Of a DNA stretch of 64,000 nucleotides, positions 54,650 through 64,000 are shown piece after piece. Position 1 is the first letter of the stretch; each line of letters begins with the position of its first letter. The stretch is taken from NCBI GenBank assembly GCA_025201375.1, contig JAIWZP010000033.1, positions 62,001 to 126,000 of the forward strand, given 5' to 3'. The DNA is from Gongronella butleri. Its lineage: Eukaryota > Mucoromycota > Mucoromycetes > Mucorales > Cunninghamellaceae. Position numbers and translations under genes: made by a program. The notes under the pieces were generated by a model, which had not been told where the DNA came from, did not search any database, and saw nothing but the letters and a program-made list of their open reading frames with translations.

Positions 54650-57300
54650 ATTTTGTCTCAGCCTAGCAAAGCCGATGCACGACCGCAGTACACCTGTGGC
54701 GCCAGGTCTAATATTTTAACCGCAATTTTCTCAGCAACGGGCAAGTTAATCCATGACTAGGTTGCAGTGACAAAAAGTACAGAATTTGATTCTCTGTCAA
54801 ATGAAACCAGTTTTACCGGCGTGCGACCTAAAATGGGCAAGAAATTCAAGTTTCTACCGTTTGAGTTTGATTGCTTTTTCCTCGTGATCCGTCAAGTCAA
54901 CCCCCAATTTTTATTGCAGATTTGTTTAGATAGAGGAGACCAATCGTCCGGGTGTGATTGATGTGACGATTCAGTATTCTAGATTTTATTGCTTGAAAAG
55001 TTGAAAATTGTCGACTGTACCCCTTGCAAAAATCGCCAAAAACCCGCAGTTTTCCAAATCAACGTGCCACGCCATCAAGTGATTCCACGTACTTGAAACT
55101 TTGTCATTTAGGTATTTTGCCCATTATTTCTTCAGAAATCGCGTAAAAAGTTGGGGTCAATCAGATCATTGACGAGAAAATCGACATTTGTCGATAAATT
55201 CACATTTTCGATCGTGGCACGATAAATTGTGCTTCGATCGAGCTGAAACTTACACGTATGGAAAGACACGTATCTGGGTATCATTTTGCTCCCGCCTGGC
55301 AAAGTCGATGTGCGACCTTTTTACACTTCAACGCGTGATCCAACATTTCAATTCCAATTTACTCAGCAACTCACAGAGTCGAAACGAGGTACAGTGCTGT
55401 GACAAAAGATGTGATGTTGGACGATCTATCGAATGAGCCAACTTTCACAGTCGTGCAACAAAACCTGGTGGAGAAATCCCAAATTCCAAGATTTGACTTT
55501 AATCGCCATTTCCTCGAGAACGCACTGATCGACCTCCAGTTTTTATAGCATATTTGCTTAGAAAGAGGGGGGCGACACATCTAATGACATGACTCTCAAA
55601 TCACCAGCGTGTAGGTTGCCAAACGGATTTGAGAAATCTGTTTGGGCCTGAGCCTCTCAAACACTCAAAGCGGGGGACCCTCCAGATAGATTTTGACAGG
55701 ACCAACCTTTTTTTCAATAATTTGAAAAAAAATCATTTCGCCACCAGGACTCATTGCAGAGCCACGAAACTTTGCCACGTATAAGATTTGGCTCCTCTCT
55801 TTTCAGAAAAAATTAAAATCCCAATTTCAATCGGCTGGTTTGGCGACAAAAGCGACATTGCTGAAAATTTGGCTGTAGCACGTTTTTTAAAAAAATATTT
55901 CGCTGCAAGATCATGCTTCTATCACCGCCAAACTTACTGCTTGGATATTTCAATGCTTCTCTTTACATAAAAATAATTAAAAATCAAAAGGCAATCGGTC
56001 TGTTGTCGAGATGTGCACCATTTTCACGGTTTCTTACAAATCCTATTAGTGACCACTGCAAATCATAAATAAATCACCCAAAGCTTTGCCACAAACCATT
56101 TGTTGGGCCCGTCTCATTTTAAAAAAGCCTTGGAATTTAGAGATCACTCAGACGCTTGTAGTGAATAATAGCAACAAATTCAGATTTTCACAAACGCAAT
56201 CCTAAACACCACAAACCTTGAGCGGATCGCCTCCAAAACCGTTGTTTCATTAGGTCATTTCATCGCGTTTTTTCCAACATAATATTAAAAGCTAGATGTC
56301 CATTGGGTCGCTGTGCAGATGAATCCAAAATATCGATATTTTCACAAATTCAGCAGTGGCTCTCAAAATATTTTGCGGATCGGGATGAAACTGGTACCAT
56401 TCGAAAGCGACATGCTCGGAGGTCATTTTCAGATTGTTGTTTGCCCGATGCGTGAAATTTGTATGCTTGTGAAAGCCGTTCAAACATTTCAAAAATTCTC
56501 AACGTCGATGTTTTCGGCAACGGATTATACAACATATGGCGCTTTTAACGTGTCACAGGCATCTCTTGCGTCTCTATCGAATGAGACAAGTTTCATCGAT
56601 GGATGTCTAAAACTCACAGAGAAAATTCACTTTTTCATCAAATTTTTGATCGCAATTTGCACGACAACAGTCTAATAAACTTGTAATTTTTATTCCAGTT
56701 TTACTAATAGATAGGGGTGCAAAGCATTTAATGGGATGACTTGCAGTGCGCTAGCTTGAGGTTTAACTTTTTGCATCGGTCATTTCACCAGCCTGCTGCA
56801 GCCCACTCAGCGCACAAAAATATGCAAAATAAAAAAATAAAAAAATACACACAAAAAAGATATCCATGCAGTTTACGCACCTTAATTTGGAAATGTCAAA
56901 CCTTAAATTTTTGCAAAAAAAACTTGCCCAAAGTAGGCACTTCTCTCAGTCAATCGCCGTTCATGCGTCACTCTTTGGGCTTTTTTTCTCAAGTTGGGGG
57001 GCAGTCTGTCATTTTGTCTGCCAATGGCAAATTGTCGGAATTACCTGTTTGGGATGCATTGATCACCCTGAGTTCAAAAAATTCCAAATTGGGCATTTTC
57101 TGAGATTGGAATGTGTGACCCCTGAGTGACCCCTGAATTTTTCAAAGGTGGTCGTAGCGCTTTGGGGGTTTAAGCTTTTTTGTTGCAATTTTTGCGCTGA
57201 ACTCGATGCGGCAATTTTTGAGCGTGGCCAACCATGCAGATGGACAGATGAATGCAAAATAGTACGTGTAGGACGTTTTTGGCATTTTCGAGTCCAAAAA
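54650..57300. repeat. Family A, copy 2 (most complete, uninterrupted)
   Basis: Aligns in order with 1500-3790 plus 13025-13330. It spans the point where the LTR element is inserted in copy 1 (around 56975) without interruption, and so shows the pre-insertion arrangement. Confidence 0.85.
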
Positions 57301-57619
57301 AAATCGAGCGGGTCCGTTTTGAACTCTGGGTTACAGTTTACGCCGTGACGCATGTTTCGTTGGCGGGAGAGTAGGCTGTAAAAAATTTTCTGGAGGCACA
57401 GCAGGCCGGTAAAGTTTGAAAACACGCTTTTGGTGTTTAAAAGATAAATGTGTAGAACGTTTTTCGTGCCGTGTAGCGCAATACTTCACGTATCGCAATG
57501 ACAGCACACATCAGTTACTGCCTACTGAGATCGAAAGATGAACAGATCAAACGCTTTATTTGTGTGTAAAAATCCAAAACGGATGAAAATCTTACTGTAC
57601 TTTTGTGCATTTTTCAGGC

Positions 57620-60600
57620 ACTTGCTGAGATACTGATTGGTTTTTTCCACGCTTGCAAAAGCTCATATTTTTGGATACAGTATGGACAGGCAGGCAGAAC
57701 CGACCCAGCCAGTATCATGCGGTTCATGCCTGCCAGACCAATATCATCAAAAATGCGAGTTTTCAGAGTGTTTGCAAATCAACTCGCCGTGATCTCAATG
57801 CAATACTGTACGGTATCTCTAAAACGCAAGCGCTTTTGTCGTCTTTGTTCACAGATTCATTTGAGGTGACTTGCGCGTCGTTACTGTACATTGGGCGGCT
57901 GTCGCGTACGCTGCCAAAATGGACAACCACTTGCCCACTTTTTGCTGAGAGTGTCATCCGGATCTAGTTCATCGGGTCCTATGTTTGAGCTACAGGATGC
58001 TGAATACAAAAAGCCGGCGATGTCAAGTTTTTTCACAGATCGGATCATTCAGTCCTGAGAACATTCATTTTTCATAAAATTAGGGCCAAACCAAAATCAA
58101 AACGACCCCTCAAGGCTAACTCGCCGAAAACGTGAAGCGATATCCCCAAACCACAAGCGCTTTTACCGCGTTTGGCCACCGATTCCTTTGAGGCGAGTCA
58201 CGTGCCGGGGCGCTCAGCTGTTGCCACATTACGAGACAACATGTTGCTGATCGTACCTCATTTACGCCTATGAAACTGGCGCCTTCTTAGAAATTCGCTC
58301 ATCTAGTCCCAAATTTGGACCAATTGATGGTAGACCCAATCCATCAGTGTTGTTACGTTTTTTCGCGAATCGAATCACTCAGTCGCGAGCACGGTTGAGA
58401 TTCGTGTTTGCTAGTGAAACTGATACAGTATAGGGGAAGTCGAAAAGGCGGGTTTTTGGAGTATTATCCTTTTTGAAATATATAATAAGACCTTTATTTA
58501 AATGTTAGTGACCGGGTCTGGCAGAGACGTGTCAATATGGCTTACCACAAGCAGGTGGTCAAACGGTTAAAAATAAAAAGAACAATAAAAAAAAGGCAGA
58601 AAAGTGGAGAAGAGAGAGAATAAAAAAAGGAAAGGCCGAAAAGAATAAATAGAGAGGGGGGATGCACAAGCGAACACCGTGAGCGACGCGACCAAAAGGA
58701 TGGGAACATGCCGCTAATCGCACAAAAATGCTCACAAATGGGCACAACATTGTCAGAAACCCCAGCGCAAAATAATATTTTACGCGTTTCTCTCGATGAG
58801 GCTAATTATCTGGCTCCAAATTCAGGTCAGTGGACACTCGACTCAAAAATCCAACAGTGTCAAGTTTTTTCACAGATCGGATCACTCTGTCCTGAGAAAA
58901 TGCATTTTTTATAAAATTAGTGCCAAACCAGGATCCAAAAGAGCCCTCAAGGCTAACTCGCCAAAACGTGAAGCGATATCCCCAAACCACAAGCACTTTT
59001 ACCGCGTTTGACCACCAATTCATTTGAGGTGACTCATGTGTCGGGGCGCTCTGCCGTTGCGGCTGTACGTGACCAAATGGTGATGATTTTACTCTGTTTA
59101 CGCCTATAAAACTGGGACTACCTCAGAAACTTGCTCATCTGGTCCCAAATTTAAATCAATTGATGGTGGACCCAATCCATCAGTGTTGTTACGTTTTTTC
59201 GCGAATCGGATCACTCAGTCGTGAGCAAGGTCGAGATTCGTGTTGACTAGCGAATATCCAGCGTCAAACAATATTTTACGCGTTTCTCCCGATGAGCCCA
59301 ACCGAATGACGCCAAATTTAGACCAGCAGATATCCAAGCTAGAAATCCAACGGTGTCAAGTTTTTTCAAAGATCGGATCACTCTGTCGTGAGAAAAATGC
59401 ATTTGCATAAATTCAGGACCAAATCAGAATCAAAAAGGCCCCTTAAGGCTAACTCGTCGAAAACTTGAAGCGATACCCCCAAACCGCAAGCGCTTTTATC
59501 GCGTTTACCCGCTGATGCACTTGATGTGACTCACGCGTTGGGGCGCTCAGCCGTTACTGCCGTACGTGAACAAATGGTGGTAATTTTACCTCCTTTACGC
59601 CTATGAAACTGGCGTTCCAACAGATCTTGCTCATGTGGTTCCAAATTTGGACCAGTTGATGGTATACCTAATTCTCCAACGGTGTTAAGTTTTTTCGCAA
59701 ATCGGATCACTCAGTCGCGAGAAATCTTAAGATTCGTATTTGCTAGTGGGAACCCTGCGTTGAACAATATTTTACGCGTTCCTCCCGATGAGCCTGGCCA
59801 AGTGGCGCCAAACATAGACCAGTGGATACTCGGCCCAAAAATCCGACGATGTCAATTTTTTTCAGAAAAATCAGATCACTCAGTCCTGTGAAAATGCGTA
59901 TTTCATAAATTCAGGGCCAAACTAGGATCAAAACGACCCCTCAAGGCTAACTCGTTGAAAACTTGAAGCGATATCCCCAAACCACAAGCGCTTTTACCGC
60001 GTTTGACCACCGATTCATTTGAGGTGACTCATGTGTCGGGGCGCTCTGCCGTTGCGGCTGTACGTCACCAAATGGTGATGATTTTACTCTGTTTACGCCT
60101 ATAAAACTGGGACTACCTCAGAAACTTGCTCATCTGGTCCCAAATTTAAATCAATTGATGGTGGACCAGATTTTCCAACGGTGTTAAGTTTTTTCGCGAA
60201 ACGGATTACTCAGTCGCGAGAAACCTCGAGATTCGTATTTGCTAGTGGAAACCTAGTGTTAAACAGTATTTTACGCGTTCCTCCTAATCAGCGTGACCAT
60301 ATGGCTCCAAATATAGACAAGTTGATAGTCGACTCGAAACTTTTATGATTTCAAGTTTTTTTCAGAGATCGAGTCACTCAGTCTCGAGAAAATTCATTTT
60401 GCATAAATTCAGGGCCAAACCAGGATCAAAACGACTCCTGAATGCTAACTCGCCAAGAACACGATGTGATGTCCTCAAACCACAAGCGCTTTAGGTGTCT
60501 TGCTGTCCGGGCGGTCAGCCGTTGCCGCTGTACGAGACCAAGTGGTAGCAATTTTACCCTTTTTACGCCTATGAAGCTGGCGCTTCCTCTGAAACTCGCT

Positions 60601-60900
60601 CATCTGGTCCCAAGTTTGGACCCGTTGATTGTAGACCCAATTCTTCAGTGTTATTAAGTTTTTTTTCGCAAATCGGATCTCGCATTCCTGAGAAATCTCG
60701 AGATTCGTGTTTGCTAGTGAAAACGCAGCGCCAAGCAATATTTTACGCGTTGCACGCGATGAGACTGACCATCGGGCTCCAAATTTGATCAGTGGATAGT
60801 CGGCTCAAAGCTTTGATGTCCCAAGTTTTTATGCAAATCGGATCACTCCGTCTTGAGAAATCTCGAGATTTACATTTGGTAGTGAAAACGCAGGGCCAAA
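57620..60900. repeat. Satellite-like tandem array, ~495-bp monomer
   Basis: The word 'caagcgcttttaccgcgttt' or a close variant recurs at about 58162, 58997, 59489, 59988 and 60485; 'attttacgcgttyctcc' at about 58778, 59275, 59768, 60268 and 60740. Spacing is 492-500 bp except for the first interval, which holds about 340 bp of unrelated A-rich sequence (58430-58770). A truncated monomer is visible at about 57815. No ORF is conserved between monomers. Confidence 0.88.
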
Positions 60901-60949
60901 ATACATATATTACACGTACTTCGTTTTTCGGGGCAAAATCATGCTTGGA

Positions 60950-62190
60950 TGACGGGCAAAGTCACAACCTTGCTATTTCATGGCTTATATTTTCATAAAA
61001 AAGTAAAAAAGGATAAAGGCAGTTAACCTGTTGGTCGAGATGTGCATGATTTTTACGAATTCTCACCAAGTCTATTATTGATCATCGCAAATCATGCATT
61101 CATTGCCTCCAAAACTGTTTCATTAGCCATTTCGTCACGTATTTTTTTCAACATGGTGTTGAAAATCAGAGGTCCGTTGAGTCGTTGTACAGTACAGTTG
61201 AATCCAAAATGTCGACATTTTCACCGTTACAACAATATCTAAATCTAACCCTTCTTCTATTGCCAAGAAATTTGCATTGTTCGAATCAGACAGGCTCGGT
61301 CGTCATTACAAGAATATTTGTTTGCCCGATGCATGACCTTTTGTACGCTTGAGAATACCATTCAAACATTTCAAAATATTCCAGCCTCAATGTTCTCGGC
61401 AGCGGATAGGATGACACACGGTGATTTTAACATGTCGAAAGCATCTGTTGAATCTTTATCGAATGAGACCAGTTTCATCAATGAATGGCTTAAAGTCGCA
61501 GAGAAAATTCAGTTTTTCAACAAAAAATCTTTAATTGCGATTATATATTTTACAAAACCTTGGGGGAACTACGATTTTTATTGCTCTGTGTTCACGGCAC
61601 AGACTTTAAATTTGCACCATCTATGCAAAGTAGGTTTTTGAGCGAGTTGGCAAGGTTTTTTTGTCTCCATCTATCCGTTCACGTTGTATCCTTCATTGCA
61701 TGATTATAATTGGCCTTTAAGCCCATGTTCCAAAACTGACGAGAGGAAGCCAGTTGCGCATCGCTCGCTGAAAAAATTTCATTCTATCAGTCCGGACATT
61801 TTGCACGCACCGGGCACCGCCATCGTGCTCGTCGAAAAAAAAAGCGCGGCGTGCATATTTGCGCTCAACTAGCTTTTGGGCGAGCAAACACATACATACA
61901 CACGCGCACCCAATCACGTGTCACCTCGCGTTGCGTCTTTTTTTTTTTTTTTTTACACATTGGCTTACACCCACACCCACGCGTCACGTCGCGTCTTTTT
62001 TTTTTTTTTTTTTGCCCAAATGCACGCCGCGCGTTTTTTTCGACGAGCACGCACGATGGCGGTGTAACAGTTTAGTCGACCCGCAATTTTTATTCCAGTT
62101 TAACTAGCAAATAAGGGGGCAAAGCATACAGTATAATGGGATGACTTGCTTGCAGCGTGCTAGCTTGTATTTTAACTTTTTGGATCGGCT
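60950..62190. repeat. Family A, copy 3, with ~500-bp insertion
   Basis: 60960-61550 aligns with 55960-56660, and 62075-62190 aligns with 56680-56790. The sequence between (about 61556-62070, with two long T runs and 'gtcacctcgcgttgcgtc'-type words) has no counterpart in copy 2. Confidence 0.75.
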
Positions 62191-62264
62191 ATGTCTGTCA
62201 TGATCCCATCTGGACAAACTCGGACCGGGCTCGGGTCTACCCTAGTGTTTTAAAACAACGGCGT

Positions 62265-62846
62265 TTATTCATACGCTAGATGGAGAGTGGATGGTTCTCC
62301 GGAATCAAGTGATCCTATTTCGATGCGTCCGAATTGAGTACCGACGTAGATTGAGAACAAGTCGTCTCCGCCAGCGTTCTTGCATGCTTGAGTTATATCG
62401 ATTGGACCCAGATTTGTGTGTGCAGGCACTGTGACCATCGTGAATGGATCATCGCTGTCCGGTGCGTTCATCCCATCCACTGTATTCTCGTCCCAATCAG
62501 ATGATGTTGCTTGCGCAATTGTCACGTTTATTGGTGCTTGCAGTGCTTGTGTGAACTTGGGTAATTGTATAGTGCACCCATTAACCAGACTTGATGGCAC
62601 CGATAATTTAAAACCAATAAGTATACGTACGTAGGCTGGCCCACCAGTATTGGCCTGGAGCGTTTTCTCATGGCCACGTGTGCATTTATAACAGCTACTC
62701 TCCGGACAAGCTGGACAGATCACAGTCGACGTATAGATAGTCGAGTCTTTTGTCGACGACACCGATACCTCGTTCTGCGAGTAAGCATCGACAGAAAACA
62801 AACACAACAGCGCGATTACAACAATATGAATGTTCAGCAGTCTCAT
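62265..62846 (-). CDS. Small secreted protein with DNRLRE/CBM96-like fold (193 aa)
   Basis: Single exon. A signal peptide (about residues 1-21, MRLLNIHIVVIALLCLFSVDA) is followed by a Cys-rich segment (CPACPESSCYKC) and a beta-rich domain. The domain pattern fits DNRLRE/CBM96 modules: ILIGFKLSVPSSL, SDWDENTVDGMNAPD (family: W-x-E-x-T-x-x-N-A-P), DITQACKNAG, then IGSLDSGEPSTLHLAYE. Such domains are found in secreted, carbohydrate-binding or wall-associated proteins. The start at 62846 is chosen because only it gives the signal peptide; the upstream frame is low complexity. The stop codon TAA lies inside an AATAAA hexamer at 62263-62268, a possible poly(A) signal. Family assignment is by pattern only. 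Confidence 0.75.
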   Translation of the reverse strand: MRLLNIHIVVIALLCLFSVDAYSQNEVSVSSTKDSTIYTSTVICPACPESSCYKCTRGHEKTLQANTGGPAYVRILIGFKLSVPSSLVNGCTIQLPKFTQALQAPINVTIAQATSSDWDENTVDGMNAPDSDDPFTMVTVPAHTNLGPIDITQACKNAGGDDLFSIYVGTQFGRIEIGSLDSGEPSTLHLAYE

Positions 62847-62917
62847 TTTTTTTGATGGAAGGAAAAGGATGGATGAAAAAGTTGCTGTCGACCCCAATCG
62901 ACGCACAACAGCCCCGC

Positions 62918-62925
62918 TTATATAT
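62918..62925 (-). promoter_or_regulatory. TATA box of the small secreted protein gene
   Basis: On the minus strand GGATATATAAGCGGGG lies about 73 bp before the ATG at 62846. Confidence 0.65.
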
Positions 62926-62929
62926 CCTT

Positions 62930-63439
62930 TTTTTTTTATTGATCGGCAAGAAACTTCAACAGGGAGAGAGACCGAGAGAGAAACGAGAAAACGAGGAAAG
63001 AAACAGGAATTGGCAAGCGAAAGCGTGTTCCTGCGGGCATCGACGGGCACCCTCCCAGGCAGACGCGCAGGGCAGACCTTTTCTCTGAGCGCTGAAGGGA
63101 ATGGATGCACTCTGTCGTGATGATGGGCGTTCTTGCTCGTAGTCGTCAGAAAAGGGAGAAATCACTAGTAAACTAAGGAAAGCGGAAAGAAAGGAGAAAG
63201 AAGGGGGGAAAAAAGGTGATCACGATGGCATTGGTGGGTGTGGGGTGCAGACCTTCCCCTGACACTCCGGACCAAGCGATTAGGGGAGAAGAGTGGTAGA
63301 GGGAGCAACAAAGGGGTAAAGTACAATAAAAATAGGAGGGCGGCGCGTTCATCGTCGTTGTCGGCGAGTAGCAGCAGGCGGCCAGATAAAGGGGGCCCGG
63401 GCATCGCGGTCCTTGGTCTTCAGCAAGTCGGTTTATGCG
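62930..63439. other. Intergenic, no gene seen
   Basis: Purine-rich upstream flank of the secreted-protein gene (GAGAGA/GGAAAG stretches). No ORF or RNA gene supported. Confidence 0.45.
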
Positions 63440-64000
63440 CAATTTGGGGTTTCAGTGTATTGTAGGTTCTTAGTGATGCACAGATGGCATTAAAATAGCC
63501 TTGGATGACGGATTATATCAAACGCGATCATGCTGGAAAGCAATGATTAGCGAAAAAGGCAAAAAAAATAAACAAAAAATGGGCGTCCAACGCGCCTGTT
63601 TGCCCCTTTTTGCACGTTGATCGCTTTGAACAACCGCACAGTCGGCTAAAAGGATTAAGCGCTAATTCATGCAAGATCTGAGACCCAAATTGGGACGCGG
63701 TGCCTGAATGCGTGTTCGTCAGGCACCAAATAGACACCAGACAAAAAAAAAAGGGATGGCTTTCCACCCGATTTTTTTCACTGTGTAGCCGTGGACACAT
63801 GCATCCATTGGTTTGACGGTACTTTTGATAGTCAAGTGGGCGATTTTGTTCACGTAGACACTCGAACGAGGTGAAAAGGCAGTAAAAGGGGTGCGCGTCG
63901 GGGTTTGAAAGTTTTGTTGACATGGAAGCAGGGCCGCTTTTTTTTTTTCTTTTCTTCACTGAAGACGATTTGCAAGAATGATGACCCAAGACCCCCACCA
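63440..64000 (+). pseudogene. Decayed multi-copy protein gene, copy 2 (runs off the window)
   Basis: Follows the order of 52400-52890: 'gtattg.aggtt', 'gcatgaatgcgtgttcgtc'-like, 'gatagtcaagtggg.gattttg', 'acactc.aacgagg.gaaaaggcagt', then 'tcttcactgaagacgatt.gcaag'. It is as degenerate as copy 1 and is cut by the window end. Confidence 0.6.

Noticed and set aside
63165..63442. Leu/Pro/Ser-rich minus-strand ORFs
   Set aside because: Low-complexity translations of purine-rich promoter DNA.
1..64000. rRNA genes, telomere repeats or organelle origin
   Set aside because: No rRNA-like stretches were seen, the ATCCACAC repeats are too irregular for telomere, and the spliced nuclear-type genes exclude an organelle.

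Overview
This is eukaryotic nuclear DNA, most likely from an early-diverging fungus and probably a Mucoromycota relative. The reasons are a fungal HAL/NPR1-type kinase end, a secreted GH18 chitinase with a chitin-binding module, a full-length DHX34 helicase (absent from yeasts), a chromodomain LTR retrotransposon with Tf1/sushi-style self-priming, many short phase-consistent introns, and one multi-exon gene of a kind I recall from Mucoromycota. The lineage call rests on memory of families, not on a search. About 13 kb is host coding span; most of the rest is mobile or satellite-like repeat.

Layout. 1-543: 3' end of a Ser/Thr kinase gene. 577-13330: one AT-rich repeat (family A), broken by a hairpin-forming 24-bp minisatellite and by a complete 9.2-kb Ty3/gypsy chromovirus (3791-13019). 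The element has near-identical LTRs, a 5-bp target duplication, a self-complementary primer site, an extra upstream ORF, gag-pro and pol. 13945-20220 (minus): an LPCAT3-type MBOAT acyltransferase and a 17-exon DHX34 helicase in tandem. 20541-26520: a decayed LINE and an intact 603-aa gene with a PD-(D/E)XK-like signature, lying between two direct copies of a 385-bp repeat. 26774-29886: an intact 954-aa gene of unknown function with a weak GIY-YIG-like patch. 30990-32340: a large imperfect palindrome with an intron-containing tRNA-Asn in each arm. 34825-35960: AlkA/Mag1-type DNA glycosylase with a 14-nt exon. 39264-40949: secreted chitinase. 41322-42621 (minus): DUF2235 hydrolase. 42.6-52 kb: a mosaic of dispersed repeats, including a family (B) with terminal inverted repeats, then tRNA-Gly. 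52.4-62.2 kb: a decayed gene relic, family A copies and a roughly 495-bp satellite array. 62265-62846 (minus): a small secreted DNRLRE/CBM96-like protein.

The host genes are unrelated housekeeping or secretory genes (membrane lipid remodelling, mRNA surveillance, base-excision repair, chitin turnover), not a pathway cluster. Exon boundaries were placed by reading splice sites; for every multi-exon model reported as a CDS the phases close exactly to the stop codon. The most novel material is the retrotransposon's extra ORF across the LTR/primer-site junction, the two uncharacterised genes at 23.6-29.9 kb, and the unusual splicing in DHX34 (a GC-AG intron next to a 33-nt exon).
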